DNA of 64,000 nt from Bidens hawaiensis (Eukaryota > Streptophyta > Magnoliopsida > Asterales > Asteraceae). Numbering within the stretch: position 1 is the first letter of the stretch; every line of letters starts with the position of its first letter. The DNA lies in assembly GCA_021521415.1 (NCBI GenBank), contig JAIQDT010001126.1, positions 186,001 through 250,000 on the forward strand, written 5' to 3'. The notes under the pieces were generated by a model. It was not told the origin of the DNA, made no database searches, and saw only the letters and a program-made list of their open reading frames with translations. The position numbers and the translations under genes were made by a program. Positions 11,075-22,455 of this stretch are shown here, piece after piece.

Positions 11075-11842
11075 ATGTTTCATCTTCATCAAATGCAGTC
11101 CATTTACAGAACCACCACCACCCAATGTTTCATCTTCATCAAAAGCTTAACCACTTCAATTGTGCCCACGATTAATCTGTTAATGAGTATTTTGGGGAGT
11201 AAAGAGAAGATTGTTAAGGCCTTTTTGAAGTCACATTTTCCGATTTACGGAAGGTATTTTAGAACGAATCTCGGGTTGTTGAAGAAGTATGGTGTTTCGG
11301 TTGACGATATTCGGAAGCTGATACTGAGAAACCCGAGGCTGGTTACGCAGAATCCGTTGCGCTTGGAGGAGAAGTTGATTGAAGTGGAAAAGGTGTTTGG
11401 GATTACGCCGGGTTCGAGTATGTTTTCGTACGGGTTGTCGGCGCTTTGTTCGTTGAATAGTTTGAATTTACGGAGGAAGTTTGAGGTGTTTCGGAGTTTT
11501 GGGTGGTTGGATTCGGATATTTTTATGATTGTGAACCGGCAGCCGTTGTGTCTTACGCATTCGGAAGAGAGGTTGAGGAAAGGGTTGAGTTTTTTTGTGG
11601 AGGAGCTTGGGTTGACGCCGGCGTGGTTGTCGACGCGTGGGAGTCTTTTGATGTATAGTTTGGAGAAACGGGTGAAGCCGAGGTATAGGGTTTATTTGGT
11701 GTTGAAGGAGAAAGGGGTGTTGACTCGGGAGCTGCATTCGGTTATGTGTTTTTCGGATGAGGATTTTGTGAAGAATGTTGTGGAGCGGTTTAAGGAGGAA
11801 TTGCCTGATCAGTTGTATGCTAGTTATACCAAGAAGATTTAG
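11075..11842 (+). CDS. mTERF domain protein, single exon, short form
   Basis: A 255-residue uninterrupted frame. From about residue 38 it shows the repeated mTERF helix pattern: LLKKYGVSVDDIRKLILRNP, the Arg-rich RLEEKLIEVEKVFGI, FRSFGWLDSDIFMIVNRQPL, RLRKGLSFFVEELGLTPAWL and the C-terminal SLEKRVKPRYRVYLVLKEKG. Plant mTERFs act in mitochondria or chloroplasts in organelle RNA synthesis, splicing or stability. The usual plant protein is about 350-400 residues. Here an N-terminal Ser/Thr-rich segment resembling an organelle transit peptide (FIFIKSLTTS) runs almost directly into the C-terminal half, so several mTERF motifs are missing. A 23 bp direct repeat (11071-11093 and 11121-11143) duplicates the start region; the second ATG is out of frame. 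It may be a functional short paralogue or a decaying copy with an in-frame deletion. Strong codon structure argues for recent function. Confidence 0.8.
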   Translation: MFHLHQMQSIYRTTTTQCFIFIKSLTTSIVPTINLLMSILGSKEKIVKAFLKSHFPIYGRYFRTNLGLLKKYGVSVDDIRKLILRNPRLVTQNPLRLEEKLIEVEKVFGITPGSSMFSYGLSALCSLNSLNLRRKFEVFRSFGWLDSDIFMIVNRQPLCLTHSEERLRKGLSFFVEELGLTPAWLSTRGSLLMYSLEKRVKPRYRVYLVLKEKGVLTRELHSVMCFSDEDFVKNVVERFKEELPDQLYASYTKKI

Positions 11843-12097
11843 GTGGATATATGTGTATGTCTGTTTTTGTGCCTTGCTCACCATTGACTGCATAGTATTT
11901 TTATGTTAGCTTGAAATCTTTTTGCAAGATGGTAGTTTTGAATATGAATGTAATTTATGGTTTGGTTGGCACTAGATGGAATTGAATTGCTTTCATCTGA
12001 ACTTCTTTGTTACAAGAAACTCATTTTTCCCCTCATGGTTTGGGATTCATCAACCTGACTGACATGACCCCATAAGTTTTCTTGTGTTCCTTTTATG

Positions 12098-12401
12098 CTA
12101 TGCGCAGTGGAGGGCCACAAATTGGGGGGTTTAGCGTCATGTGGTGCCCAGTCAGCAAATGATGGGTTTTTGTTTTTGGGTGTAATGGTGTTGTAGCCTA
12201 ATATATATATATATATATACACTACACACAAACATATATAATAATAATATTTAGTAATATATATATATACTAAACACAAACACATTTCGCCCGATAAAAA
12301 ATTCTTGCCTCGCCCAATTTGCCCCAAAAACCGCCCACGGAGGCGGTGTTGTAGCCCCTGTCACCCCTTTCTTGCCCCAATTCGTCGCCCACTACGCTTA
12401 G
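12098..12401. mobile_element. Putative MITE
   Basis: The left end (CTATGCGCAGTGGAGGGCC, then AAATTGGGG) and the right end read on the other strand (CTAAGCGTAGTGGGCGACG, then AATTGGGG) form an imperfect inverted pair of about 30 bp. The centre carries AT microsatellites (12200-12219, 12256-12269). A clean target duplication is not visible; a right-hand TTA suggests Harbinger/Tourist affinity. Confidence 0.4.
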
Positions 12402-13267
12402 TCTTATAGATTTCTTATATATCTAGGATCACCTAAATAATCCAGAATCCTATTTCTGTGGAGAATAATAATGAACCATGCGAGTCGAATGAAACTCAGT
12501 TCCCTGCAATAGTGACGAGATAAACTGAAATCTAGGCAATAGTAACGAAAACGATTTAAATCCAAGCACAACTCGACCTCATGCAATAATCATCACTCGC
12601 CAGACTTCAATGTTGCTCAAGCACTTGCTTCTTTATGTTTGAATTCAAGTCAGTTCAATGAGCCACAATCGAGCTTAAGCTGTACCAGCCGAATTCGCCT
12701 TCATAATTTCAGCTTGGTAAAGGTTTTTAACCCCACAGACTTGTATTACTTTCAAGCCTGGACTGTTTTTTTTTTGAACGGCAAAGCAGATAAAATTAGA
12801 AAGCAAAGATCCTCCAGCTAGGAGCTGGAGGGGAATTACAGACTACAACCAAAAAAAGAATAGATAAAAACAAGCAATACATTATAACGGTATTATACTA
12901 TTATATAAGTGAAAGGTTGGATTTTTATCAATGTTTATAAATATATTAGTGTAAGATGAGTGTTTATCAAACTTAACTAGTTCTCATAAAATATGCAAGA
13001 GGCAAAACATTGCCTGCGTTAGCCGGTCCAATATGGCATAGAAAACGGCCATACACCACGCCAGAGCCGCGTTACAGGGGTGGCGTTATGGTGGATCAAT
13101 AGCCATAGAATCCTAACCCAAACATGGCAACCAAATCAAGCAAATTAACAATGACTGTATGCACCAAGAACAACTGAGCCAACTATCAGACTGGTGTCAA
13201 CTCAATTGGCATTACAATAACAAAATTATATATGTATAACAAACTCAATTATCAATCAATCAGTCAA
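12402..13267. other. Intergenic, no gene recognised
   Basis: AT-rich sequence. A poly-T followed by GAACGGC at about 12766-12782 resembles the reverse-strand 3' end of a LINE/SINE; a similar poly-T-GAACGGC occurs near 21847. Nothing else is recognised. Confidence 0.4.
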
Positions 13268-13617
13268 TCATACAGCAATCGTGATATCCCCAATCTCAAG
13301 GTCAGCCGCAATATCATCCAACTGCTTCTTGACACTCATATCAATCAACTTCGACTGCGCATTCCCATACCTAATGGTAAACCCCGCCACCAACGACTCG
13401 TCAATCGCTGTCTTAACCCTCACATTCCTCGCCCCAGTCAGCTTCTGCACCTGCTTGGCAATCTGCGCCAAATGCTACGGAGTCTTAGGCCGCCGGAGAA
13501 TGAGAGGTTTGGTGAATTGACGGAGTGAATTTGAGGATAGCGAGATTGAAATGTGACCGGAGATTTTTGAAGAGCGTTGGTGGCAGACGCGACGGTGACG
13601 GCGGCGGCGGCAGCCAT
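13268..13617 (-). pseudogene. atpD: Chloroplast ATP synthase delta subunit, internally deleted pseudogene
   Basis: From the ATG at 13617 the frame gives MAAAAAVTVASATNALQKSP then VTFQSRYP and LSFSGGLRL, a chloroplast transit peptide of AtpD type. In another frame, from about 13480 to the stop at 13268, it reads HLAQIAKQVQKLTGARNVRV ... GFTIRYGNAQSKLIDMSVKK and ends GDITIAV, the authentic AtpD C-terminus. The whole central OSCP/delta domain (roughly 130-150 codons) is missing, the two pieces are out of frame, and the junction has TAG where the family has Gln (Q in QHLAQIAK). The intact protein sits atop CF1 and links it to the CFo stator. This copy cannot. No poly-A tract or target duplication was noticed, so a degraded duplicate is as likely as a processed copy. 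Confidence 0.88.
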
Positions 13618-13769
13618 GTTTACCGGTGAATATGTGTGGAGGATAAGGTGAGGGTGTTTGGAGATGAAAATGGAGTTCAAGCATTTTGTGAAGGAGGAGT
13701 TAATAGGGTGGACAGTCTCGGTTTGATTCGTTACGTTACTTGTACGATATGTTGATAACCACACTCAGT

Positions 13770-14134
13770 ATAATAGCAGAAAGAGAAAAGTTAAAATATA
13801 AAGTCGTGATATGCCTAGCAGGAAATCGAAGCGTATTTTAAATGTTAGTTTCAGCGCCGATACCAGTATTTCTCGGTTGATATTATTTCAGTTTGGTTTA
13901 TTATAGTTCGCACTTGATATAGTTTCAATCATAAAAATGTGTGTTTTCTCGGTATGATAACAGAAAGAGAAAGTTCAAAAAATGAAGTTGTGATATGTCT
14001 GGTAGGAAATCGAAACGTGTTTTACATGCCACTTTCAGCGCCGATACCAGTATTGTTCGATTGAAATCGGTTCACTTTGGTTCATTATAGTACTGCGCTC
14101 GTTTTGGTTTTAATAGTAACAATGTGTTTTTTTT
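13770..14134. repeat. Tandem pair of diverged ~184 bp repeats
   Basis: 13770-13950 and 13954-14134 share phrases in the same order: GCAGAAAGAGAAA, GTGATATGYCTRGYAGGAAA, TTTCAGCGCCGATACCAGTA and TGTGTKTTTT. The offset is 184 bp. It is non-coding and lies between the atpD pseudogene and the 3' end of the TGA gene. Confidence 0.7.
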
Positions 14135-14354
14135 CCGTTTATTAAAGTAGATGAAAAAGTTGGGGTTATTGACAAACTCAAAAAAACCACTCTCATATAG
14201 ATTGAATTTGTATGTACATATTTAGGCAAACATAATAACTTCTATGCTTTGAACATATAGCCCAGTAGAACAAATACTGTTACATATCTCATAGGTTCAC
14301 GTGACCAAGGTGAATTTGGCTGTGATTTGTAGGCTCACAAGAGTGAACGCAGTT

Positions 14355-17069
14355 TTAACTTGTGGGCTCACAAAAACGAGCTGACCAAAGTGAATTTAGT
14401 GCGCGAAGACGTTGAAAGTACTCCCCTAATGCGAGCAACCCTCTTGCAGCTTGGTGTGTGGTTAAGATTCGAGACATTTGTTGCAACACTTGTTGTCGTA
14501 AGTGATCTGCCTGCAAGTTCTTTTGTTATTAGTTGGGACAAAGATTATATCTAACTTATAAATGTCATACGAGTTATATATTATATAAAATTTGTGTTGT
14601 AAAATTTTTAATGTATAAAACATTATGATAAAAGTAGAACCACTGTATGGTATAAATCTATAATGTAACTATAGTAAAAAATATTAATATTAGAACTTAC
14701 CTGATTCAAAAAATTTTCTATTCCTTCAAGCCTTTCCATTGCCATATTCATCTGCGAATTGTAACTTCCAACTCCGGTTATGTCGATGGTGATACCCTGA
14801 GCGAGAGTCTGTTGAAGCTTTTCCATTCCTATACTCAGCGCATCCTCGGCTTGTCTACAAGAGTGTTTCAAAGTTGAGACACTCACGAGTTGTGCATCCG
14901 ATAATGGCTCAAGTTGTGGCATTAGCATCTACATATAAAAAAAATCAAGTACAATGCGTGAAATTACCCTTATAGCATTTATGAGTGTTTCAGAGTCGAG
15001 ACACTTACGTATAGGAGCTCTGATGGTCGTGGTCCACCAAGCCACTGGAAGAATCTTTCAATAGGCGATCTCCATGTCCCATTCATTAGATAAAATACAT
15101 CGGCTTGCGCAACATTAGCTTTCAATTGGAAAAGCTCATAGTAGTGGTTCAAGCCACTATCTACGAACATACGAAGCTCAAGCTCGCTTACTTGACTTTG
15201 CAACGCCTCCTTAAGTTCATTGTCCATTTTTTGTTGTGTGGCAACCCATAAATCATACGCCATTTCAAATGTAACGACACCTACAAATAATTAGTCTAGA
15301 TCAACACTCTGCTTGTAATAAACATCCATAGGAAGAGTTGATTAGTATATAAAATTTTTAAATACACCATACTATACCTGAGTTTACATTAGTAGATAAT
15401 AAGCCATTGCTTGTGCTTAGTAAACCTTCATATGCACGCTACAATCAATCAAGCAATGTAAAATTTTAGATTGAGATAAAATGAAACATAGGCTAAAGTT
15501 GTTTAAAAAGTGAATCTTTCAACGATTTACCTGTTGTCGAGCTCTCTCAAGCTCCAGCTCCAATTGCGCCAACTTCAAACGACCTGTTTCTAATTGTTGA
15601 ACATATGCCTACGAAGTACAATGCATCAACAATACATTTTGTGCACTTTACAATATAGAAAGATTCTCCGCTCACATATGTGATACGAGTATATTATTGT
15701 GACTTGTGAGTGAAAAAAATCTTCATTACGATGATGAATTATTGTTTAATATGTGATCAGGGAACACTCTCCCTTAAATATTCTTTAAGGAAGAGTGTTT
15801 CCTATTCAATACTCATTGTTGGCCATACGGTCTACAAGAGCGACTAGTAAATAGGATTATTGAGATGGAAGATCTAAATTAAAGCTATAGACATACCTTT
15901 TTCCTTAAACGACTTTTACGTGCAGCTTCTCGATTTTGTGCTAATCTTCTTTGCAACTATATGTAGACAAGTGATTATACACAAAGCTAGGTTAATTAAA
16001 CAATATAAGATCAACAAAAGCAAATGAATGAATGTGTTACCTTATCAGACATGGTTTTTGCTTCTTGATTGTCCGACGAAGGTCCTAGTGATTCCTGAGA
16101 ATTGCACTGAATCTAAAGAGCGCAAAAACCTATATGTTAGAGATGAAATACTGCATAAAACAAGACCCGTACTACAAGAAATTAAGAAAATATATGGTCT
16201 AAGTTACCCATAGATATGCTTTATATTTCGTGTCCTGTATCATGTACCATATACCTCTAATAATAACAATTTTACACGGGCCAACTAGTTTAATTAAGAT
16301 TAAGTGTCATGATGTAAGTGTTTTATGACCATTCATAGCCGCTTAAGCACAATTTTGTATTTCCATGTTTAATTAAGATAAATAAGGTATTTGTTTCTTT
16401 CAACTCTTACATAAATACTTTGAAGTTAAGTTTTTCTCCGTATACGTGATTCACCGTATACGTGGGATTGTTATTGGGCCTGGGGCCACATAAACGTAGT
16501 TGAATTTTAATGGAAGGACCACAATACAAAACCCATGTACGTGAAGTACATCTTAGTAGGCCTCATGTTAAATATGAATATATTATATACACTTTTTTAG
16601 TTTTAACAACAAAATCTTAATATCACGCAAACATGTATAACTATTACTTTTAACTTTCTTACTATATATGAATGTTACGACCATGGCCGTCCTTATGAAC
16701 GTTAATAATGTTTGGGCCAACGGTGAGTAGAAACATGGCCCATACACTTAGACTCTCTCTCTCTCACACACACACATATATGACACGTTGATTCAAATAC
16801 ACATCTTTGCGAATAAATTTAATCAAGGCCATGTGTTTTGTAAATAAAACTTATTATATAAAACAGTAGGATTTAGGAATTAATAAAGGATGATGGATGA
16901 CAGATCTTACCTTGTTAGATTGCCTTGTATCAACTTGGGAGATCGAAGAAGTACCCGTGTTGGAGCTGATATTGCATCCAAACGTGTCATCCCACATGTT
17001 AATATGGTGTAGAGGATCAAACATACCCATCCCTCTAGAACTCGCAAATTGTGTTGACGTTGATGCCAT
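14355..17069 (-). CDS. TGA-type bZIP transcription factor (TGA1/TGA4-like)
   Basis: Eight coding exons with GT/AG borders: 17069-16911, 16112-16041, 15956-15897, 15608-15531, 15438-15378, 15280-15009, 14928-14701 and 14510-14355, giving 361 residues. Residues 1-53 (MASTSTQFASSRGMGMFDPL) match the clade I TGA N-terminus. The bZIP lies at about 78-123: basic region RRLAQNREAARKSRLRKK, then leucine zipper AYVQQLETGRLKLAQLELEL. The DOG1-type domain (about 130-235) contains DSGLNHYYELFQLKANVAQA and ERFFQWLGGPRPSELL. The C-terminus ADHLRQQVLQQMSRILTTHQ is the conserved TGA tail. TGA factors bind TGACG (as-1) elements and recruit NPR1/NPR3/NPR4 in salicylate defence and glutaredoxin-linked nitrate signalling. 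At the position of the redox Cys260 of TGA1 there is Ser252, while the Cys266 equivalent is kept as Cys258. All exons are open, so the gene looks functional. Confidence 0.93.
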
Positions 17070-17092
17070 ACCGACTCGCTAAAAGTTTAGAA

Positions 17093-17656
17093 CCTGGTAG
17101 GCACGTCAAGATTAACATAAACATGAAACATGAAACATAAAAATGACACATATATTATAAAATGATGCAAGTCCTTGACTTTTAAAGTTCAAACCTTGTA
17201 TTCTTCATAGTCCAAATAAAAATATATATGTTATAACCTTTTCTTTTTAACTTTTTTTATATTTGTAATAAATAATAACCGAACATCATTTTTTTTTCTC
17301 CATAAATGAAAACGATATTTTGATAGTGTTAGTGTTAGTGTTGAAGTTTAAGATTACTAGTTTGACTGTAAAAGTCAAAAAGTTGAGTTCCATATATTCT
17401 AACTACCAATGATTGTGTACTGCCTGAAGAACATACCGATCATAGCACTCCAAATCAACATACACATACCCGCACACACACTCAGTTTACACATGAGTAT
17501 ACATGTTAACTGTAAACACTTGTATATATAATAGAAGAAACACACAGTTCACAAACAAAACCCTATGAAAAGTATATAGAAATTATCAAATTAAACACAC
17601 ACAGATTCTAACCAAAATATACCAGAGAACTTTTATATATATGTATGCATGTATGT

Positions 17657-17714
<58 letters not shown>

Positions 17715-17760
17715 TGAGAGAGAGAGAGAGAGAGAGAGAGCTAACCTTATCACGAACATC
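17093..17760 (-). promoter_or_regulatory. Probable 5' UTR intron and GA-rich leader of the TGA gene
   Basis: On the minus strand an acceptor CTACCAG lies just upstream of the ATG (exon would restart at 17093). A donor AAG/GTTAGC lies at about 17743-17740, followed on the minus strand by a (CT)n tract (17714-17740) and then an (AT)n tract (about 17661-17702). This suggests a 5' UTR exon at or beyond 17744 and an intron of about 650 bp starting with the CT repeat. The splice call is inference from consensus only. Confidence 0.4.
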
Positions 17761-17769
17761 TGAATGGTT

Positions 17770-18921
17770 AAGAGAGATCTTCGAAAACCAAAAAGATGCA
17801 ATTTTTGGAGGGTTTTATAAGCAAGAAATTTAACCCATTAAAGTAGATGTACATGATTAAAGTTTGTTTGGGTAAAAAGGCATCAAATCATATGATTTTG
17901 GAGAAAAAGGAAGAGCATCATGGGTTTAAAAGCAAGTGAAACACCAATTGGCCAAGAAACAGACAACCTAAATGAATTGACAAATTAAGCACTCAACTTA
18001 TAAACAAAATAATTGTGTTTACATTGTGCTAGATTAAAGTGAGGATTGTTGAACGAAAAAAGAAAAAGCAATTAATATCATATTACATTTATAATATTGA
18101 AAATTGGATTTAATTAATCCCAGACTATACATCGGCATATAACAAACCTAACTAACGAGTAGGTTGCTGGCGGTTTCAATTTTTTAACATATTTGTTTCA
18201 ATGATTCGCGACTAACAGAAATTTAACTCTGTAAATCTCTGGTCCTCGGAAAAACATTCTTGTCAGAAAACTCAACTTTTTCGACTCAAGCCTCTTTGTA
18301 ACATTAGATTGGACATTTAAAAACATTTTTCTTGTAAAAGCTCCAATTATTAAGGTTGTCAGAACCCTAGAATCATTGTCAAAGTCAGCAGTGGTATAAG
18401 AAAAGGGTTGCACCAGCTCTATGATGGTGATGGGCTGTGGTTTGAGGCAAATCCGGCTAGCACCCAACTACTTGAATGGCGAACTAGGGCTCTAACGACG
18501 GTGGTGGATGTTAGCGGTGGTGATGCTTAGGTGTTGGTGACGGTAGTGGTAGTGTTTAGGTGGTGGTGGTCTACGGTGAGGTAGTGTTTAGGTGGTGGTG
18601 GTCTACGGTGATTTTCAACTGTCCAAATGGTGGTGTTGGTGATGGTGTTCAGGTTGAGCTTTCCGGTGAAAAATATTGAGCTTTCAAACAAAAACGTTTT
18701 TTCAATGACCGAAGACTAATGGAGTTAAGCTTTTATTAGTCGCTTGTGGCTCGTTGGGAACAAATATATATTAAAAAATGAGACCGTTAGCAGCCAACTC
18801 GTTAATTGTGATTATTATTTGCCAAGAGTTCATAGTTGTGATTATTTAAATCTAGTTTTCCTTATAATAGTATAATAGCTATGTGCATATTATAAAACTG
18901 AACTACAATTAAATTAAATTG

Positions 18922-18957
<36 letters not shown>

Positions 18958-19741
18958 AAAAAAAATAGTTCTGGACACATAACATTTTGGGGTTAATTCT
19001 TATTACCAAATTCCTTCCAAAGTCACTTCTCTTCAATTGATGGGGAAAAAATATCGATTCTAAAAGTATTATAAATTCAACATGCCATATTAATTGGTAA
19101 ATCTCCATTAATTGAATTATTAATGCCATAAATTATATTTGTTAAACATACTTAATATAAAAAATATTATTATAATAATTAGGTGTCATAAATATATTTT
19201 CTTTAAAATTAAAATGTATATATAAAATAATTTATGTTTAAAGAGTACATTTTCAATTCTTTTAGACATTTTCATATATAAGAAAACTATTATAATTTCT
19301 TTACAAATATTCAGTCCAAAAAGTCATAGACAAATTTTTCATTTTTTATATTTATTATAAAATTATTGTAATAGTTGAATAACAACGTTTTTATAAGGAC
19401 AACATGAAAGCTGTTCAAAAAAAATAATCTTTTATCTTTTTTTTGTCTATGTCAAGGTATGAAATATATAACATACACACAACTTTTTATATACTCCTAA
19501 ATTTACATTATCGCTTATCACTAGCCTAGAACTTTCAACCACTAGGAAAGAAACAACTATAATACACATATTGATGGACTACAAATCAATATTGGTGTGT
19601 GTATATTGTAAAAATATTAACGGGGTTGAATAGTTTTCTTTTGCACAATTCCATTCCCGATATTGATATTGGGAACACCGCCTCCTAAAGCCAGAATATT
19701 TGGGCGAGTGTCCTTTACAGTAAAATCGTCTTAAGTTTGGG
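17770..19741. other. Intergenic, no gene recognised
   Basis: Upstream region of the TGA gene. It includes a GGTGGT-rich patch with a ~30 bp tandem duplication (GTAGTGTTTAGGTGGTGG phrase, about 18549-18612), an (AT)n microsatellite at about 18926-18952 and otherwise very AT-rich DNA. A 90-codon minus-strand frame at 18198-18467 has no recognisable family. Confidence 0.4.
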
Positions 19742-20000
19742 ATGGGAGAGAAGTTTGACCTATCTACTCGCCAGAAAGCAGTATTAGAATATCTTCAGCT
19801 CCTCATGCTCAAGAATTCTTGACCGTCACCCCCATCGAAGAGTTATGCAAGCACATGTCAAGTTGTCAACAATGGAGTACCGGGTCATTCTTAAATATCT
19901 GTTAATGATCCCTATGAGCCATGTCCGGTCTGCCGTAAGGTTTTTTATATAATTTTGGTGAGCATGCAGTTCATTCAAAGAACTTTCGGGGTTTAAATAT
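19742..20000 (+). pseudogene. Degenerate fragment of a plant retroelement-associated protein with a CPVC/HAVHC motif
   Basis: Reading across three frames gives MGEKFDLSTRQKAVLEYLQ, APHAQEFLTVTPIEELCKHM, MEYRVILKYLLMIPM, DPYEPCPVCRK and a trailing EHA-like segment, in the order seen in a repeated plant protein family often found near reverse-transcriptase sequences. I recognise this from general similarity only. The Cys-x2-Cys and following His/Cys look like a small zinc-binding motif. Several frameshifts and stops make it non-functional. It directly precedes the plastid-derived fragment. Confidence 0.4.
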
Positions 20001-20261
20001 ATATCATGTATTTGTATTTAACACCAAAATAACTTATTATGGACTAATATTTACTTCACGTAACAAAACAGTTGGAATATGGCATTACAAAAATGTTTCC
20101 AAGAAAATTTAAATAAATAGGTTTTTATTTAAAATTGTCATTGAAGCGAATTTATGATGACAAGTTCGTCTGTAACTTCAAAAATATCCTGTTGTGAATC
20201 AGTTGATAATAGTACCACCGAAGAATACTTACCAACAACTGGAGAAGACTTGTTGGACAAT

Positions 20262-20504
20262 GGTTACCAGAGAGGTACCTTGCCATAATGTAATGTGTGC
20301 CAATACAAAAATCCCATCTAATGGTATTTAACATCTAAAAAACTGTCAAATAAAATGTGTCCCAAGCCAAATATCACAAGTACTACCTGGGCCATTACAC
20401 GAAAAACCATAAACAAAATCCTTTTTATTTGGCGTTAACTTTTTGGTTCATCATGTTATTGCTCTTGGTTTACATGCAACTACGTTGATCTTAGTAAAAG
20501 GCAC
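20262..20504. pseudogene. psaB: Nuclear plastid DNA (NUPT): scrambled psaB fragment
   Basis: Two adjoining pieces of photosystem I subunit psaB meet head-to-head near 20437. On the plus strand, 20437-20504 encodes [20 protein letters not shown] (psaB has LVHHAIALGLHTTTLILVK). On the minus strand, 20436 down to about 20262 matches the following part of psaB at DNA level (PDKKDFGYSF..., CDI...LGTHFI, then MLNTI and HITLWQ-like codons) with stops and indels. In the plastid the second piece follows the first on the same strand about 30 bp later, so one piece has been inverted and moved. It is too decayed to be expressed. Confidence 0.65.
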
Positions 20505-22455
20505 ATTAGAAGCATGTGGGCGATCTCCACGATTTTATGTCGATAGACTCGGGGAAATTCCTTTGGTAATCCAATGGTAATCAGATTACTTAGACCGATA
20601 TATTCCCGACAAGCTTTTGCTGATGAACACTTGCCAGTGATGAATTTCAACGATGGAGTGAGACAAATTTGTCCGTTTGTGAAAGAACGTAAATCAAATC
20701 CACGGGATGATCAAGTTCAAAGATTTAGAATACAATGGCTAAAAAGATCACTAAACAAGTTTTATAAAATCAAAAGAGTTTTATAAAGAGTGAAGTTTTA
20801 TTAAAAAAAAAAAAATTAGTCACAGGTGGGTTCTTAATGGTTCATGATTGGATGTCTTACAAAACAGGAACGTCATATGAAAGGCTTGGATATGCAAATT
20901 CATAGTATCCAATGGTAGGTGAGTTAAATGCTAAATGATAAGTTATAATGGATCATTATAGATTTTATTTTCCGGAACTGTTTGGTAGACTCTTAATAAT
21001 CTTATTTAAACTACATTTGAATCGATAAAAAAGAGAGAGTGTATTTAATGTATTAAAAATATATATCTTAATGGTCCTTAAGCCTTTGTTTCATTGTGTA
21101 GCAATTCATGTTATTAATTTAGTTTTATACTACACTATTTTTTTTATAAAATATCAGATCATCGTCTCCTACAAGGCTACAAGACACAACGTGTTGACCC
21201 CTTGATATTAAGTACACATTTTGGTATGATTGAACTTATAATAACGTTTTGGCATTAACTAATTTGGTGTGATTAAATGTCAAATCTAAAACTCTTTTTC
21301 TTAAATACAACAAAAAACACTCTTTCAAACCTACATAAGCTCTTTTTCTTTTGATCAAACAATAATGTCCGGGTCTTTAATTTGGATATATATATATAGA
21401 TATTAATACTTCATATTTATATAATTTGTGTTATTGATATACTATTAATTTTCTAGATAACTCTTTTCTAGAAAAGGATAAAGCAAATCATAAACTTCAG
21501 TAATCGGGTTATCCGTATTAACCCGTTTTTTTTTCAGAAAATGAACCCAAAACCCGACCCTATTAACAATTCAGGTTATTCGGGTTAAATCCAGGTTAAC
21601 TCGAATATCCTAATTAATACTTTTTAAACCTATTTAACTCGACCATAATTAACTTGTTCAGGTTCGGGTCAGGTCAGGTTAATCAGTTACATGCATTTTG
21701 GACACCCCTAAAGCCTAAGGATTTCACATACATCACCAATTTTAACCCTGTATCTCAACTTGCTTAAGTCCTAACACATTCATCATTGCATTATGAAAAT
21801 CTTCAAGGAGAAATCATTATGTTACCGATTGAAAATATAGTTTTATTTTTTTGAACGGCTAACGGATTATCTAAGTGGGCTACTGGCTATGTTCATTACA
21901 TCGGGATACACCCGGCTTTCGATATGCGGAAAACCCTCACCTGAAGCCATTATTGTTAGTAATAATTTTAGTAATGATTATGAGTCAAATTGTTAGTAAT
22001 AATTTTTTATCCTTGTAAATCAAGTTAAAAATCAAAACCAAACAAACAAGTTACTAACTGTTTAAGTGTTTAGCATCGTTATAAATAGACCGAATATATC
22101 TACTCTAATAAAATACTACCAATTCTTGACACTTGTCAATCTCATAGTCATTCTTACCTTTTTTACAACATATTTCAATATTTGGTCCTTTATCTTTTAA
22201 GCCATTTTAATATGTGAATTCAAGTTTATTTTTATTAAACGCAAATCTTAACCGATTCATTCATTAACATTAATAGTGAAATAAGAAAATAAAGAAATAT
22301 CAAACATGAAGTTGCAGGCCTGTAAAAATAAAAATTTTAAAGTTACAGGTAATTGCAAATTAAAGAAAATAAAGGTGCATCACTATCGAAGAATTTTGAT
22401 TTGTATGGTAATAAAAAATTGAAAATTGTTTTTAAACTGGGATTCAGGCAGCAAT
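20505..22455. other. Intergenic, no gene recognised
   Basis: 20574-20786 holds a 70-codon plus-strand frame of unknown identity next to the NUPT. 21500-21710 is a CGGGTT/CAGGTT low-complexity patch ending GACACCCCTA, resembling one hAT-type terminus, but no partner end was found. Around 21847 a poly-T-GAACGGC may mark a retroposon 3' end. The remainder is AT-rich. Confidence 0.4.

Noticed and set aside
11468..11893. 141-codon minus-strand frame opposite the mTERF gene
   Set aside because: Shadow of the mTERF coding strand with biased composition (Gln/Pro/His-rich) and no family match.
18198..18467. 89-codon minus-strand frame upstream of the TGA gene
   Set aside because: No recognisable domain; overlaps GGTGGT-rich low-complexity sequence.
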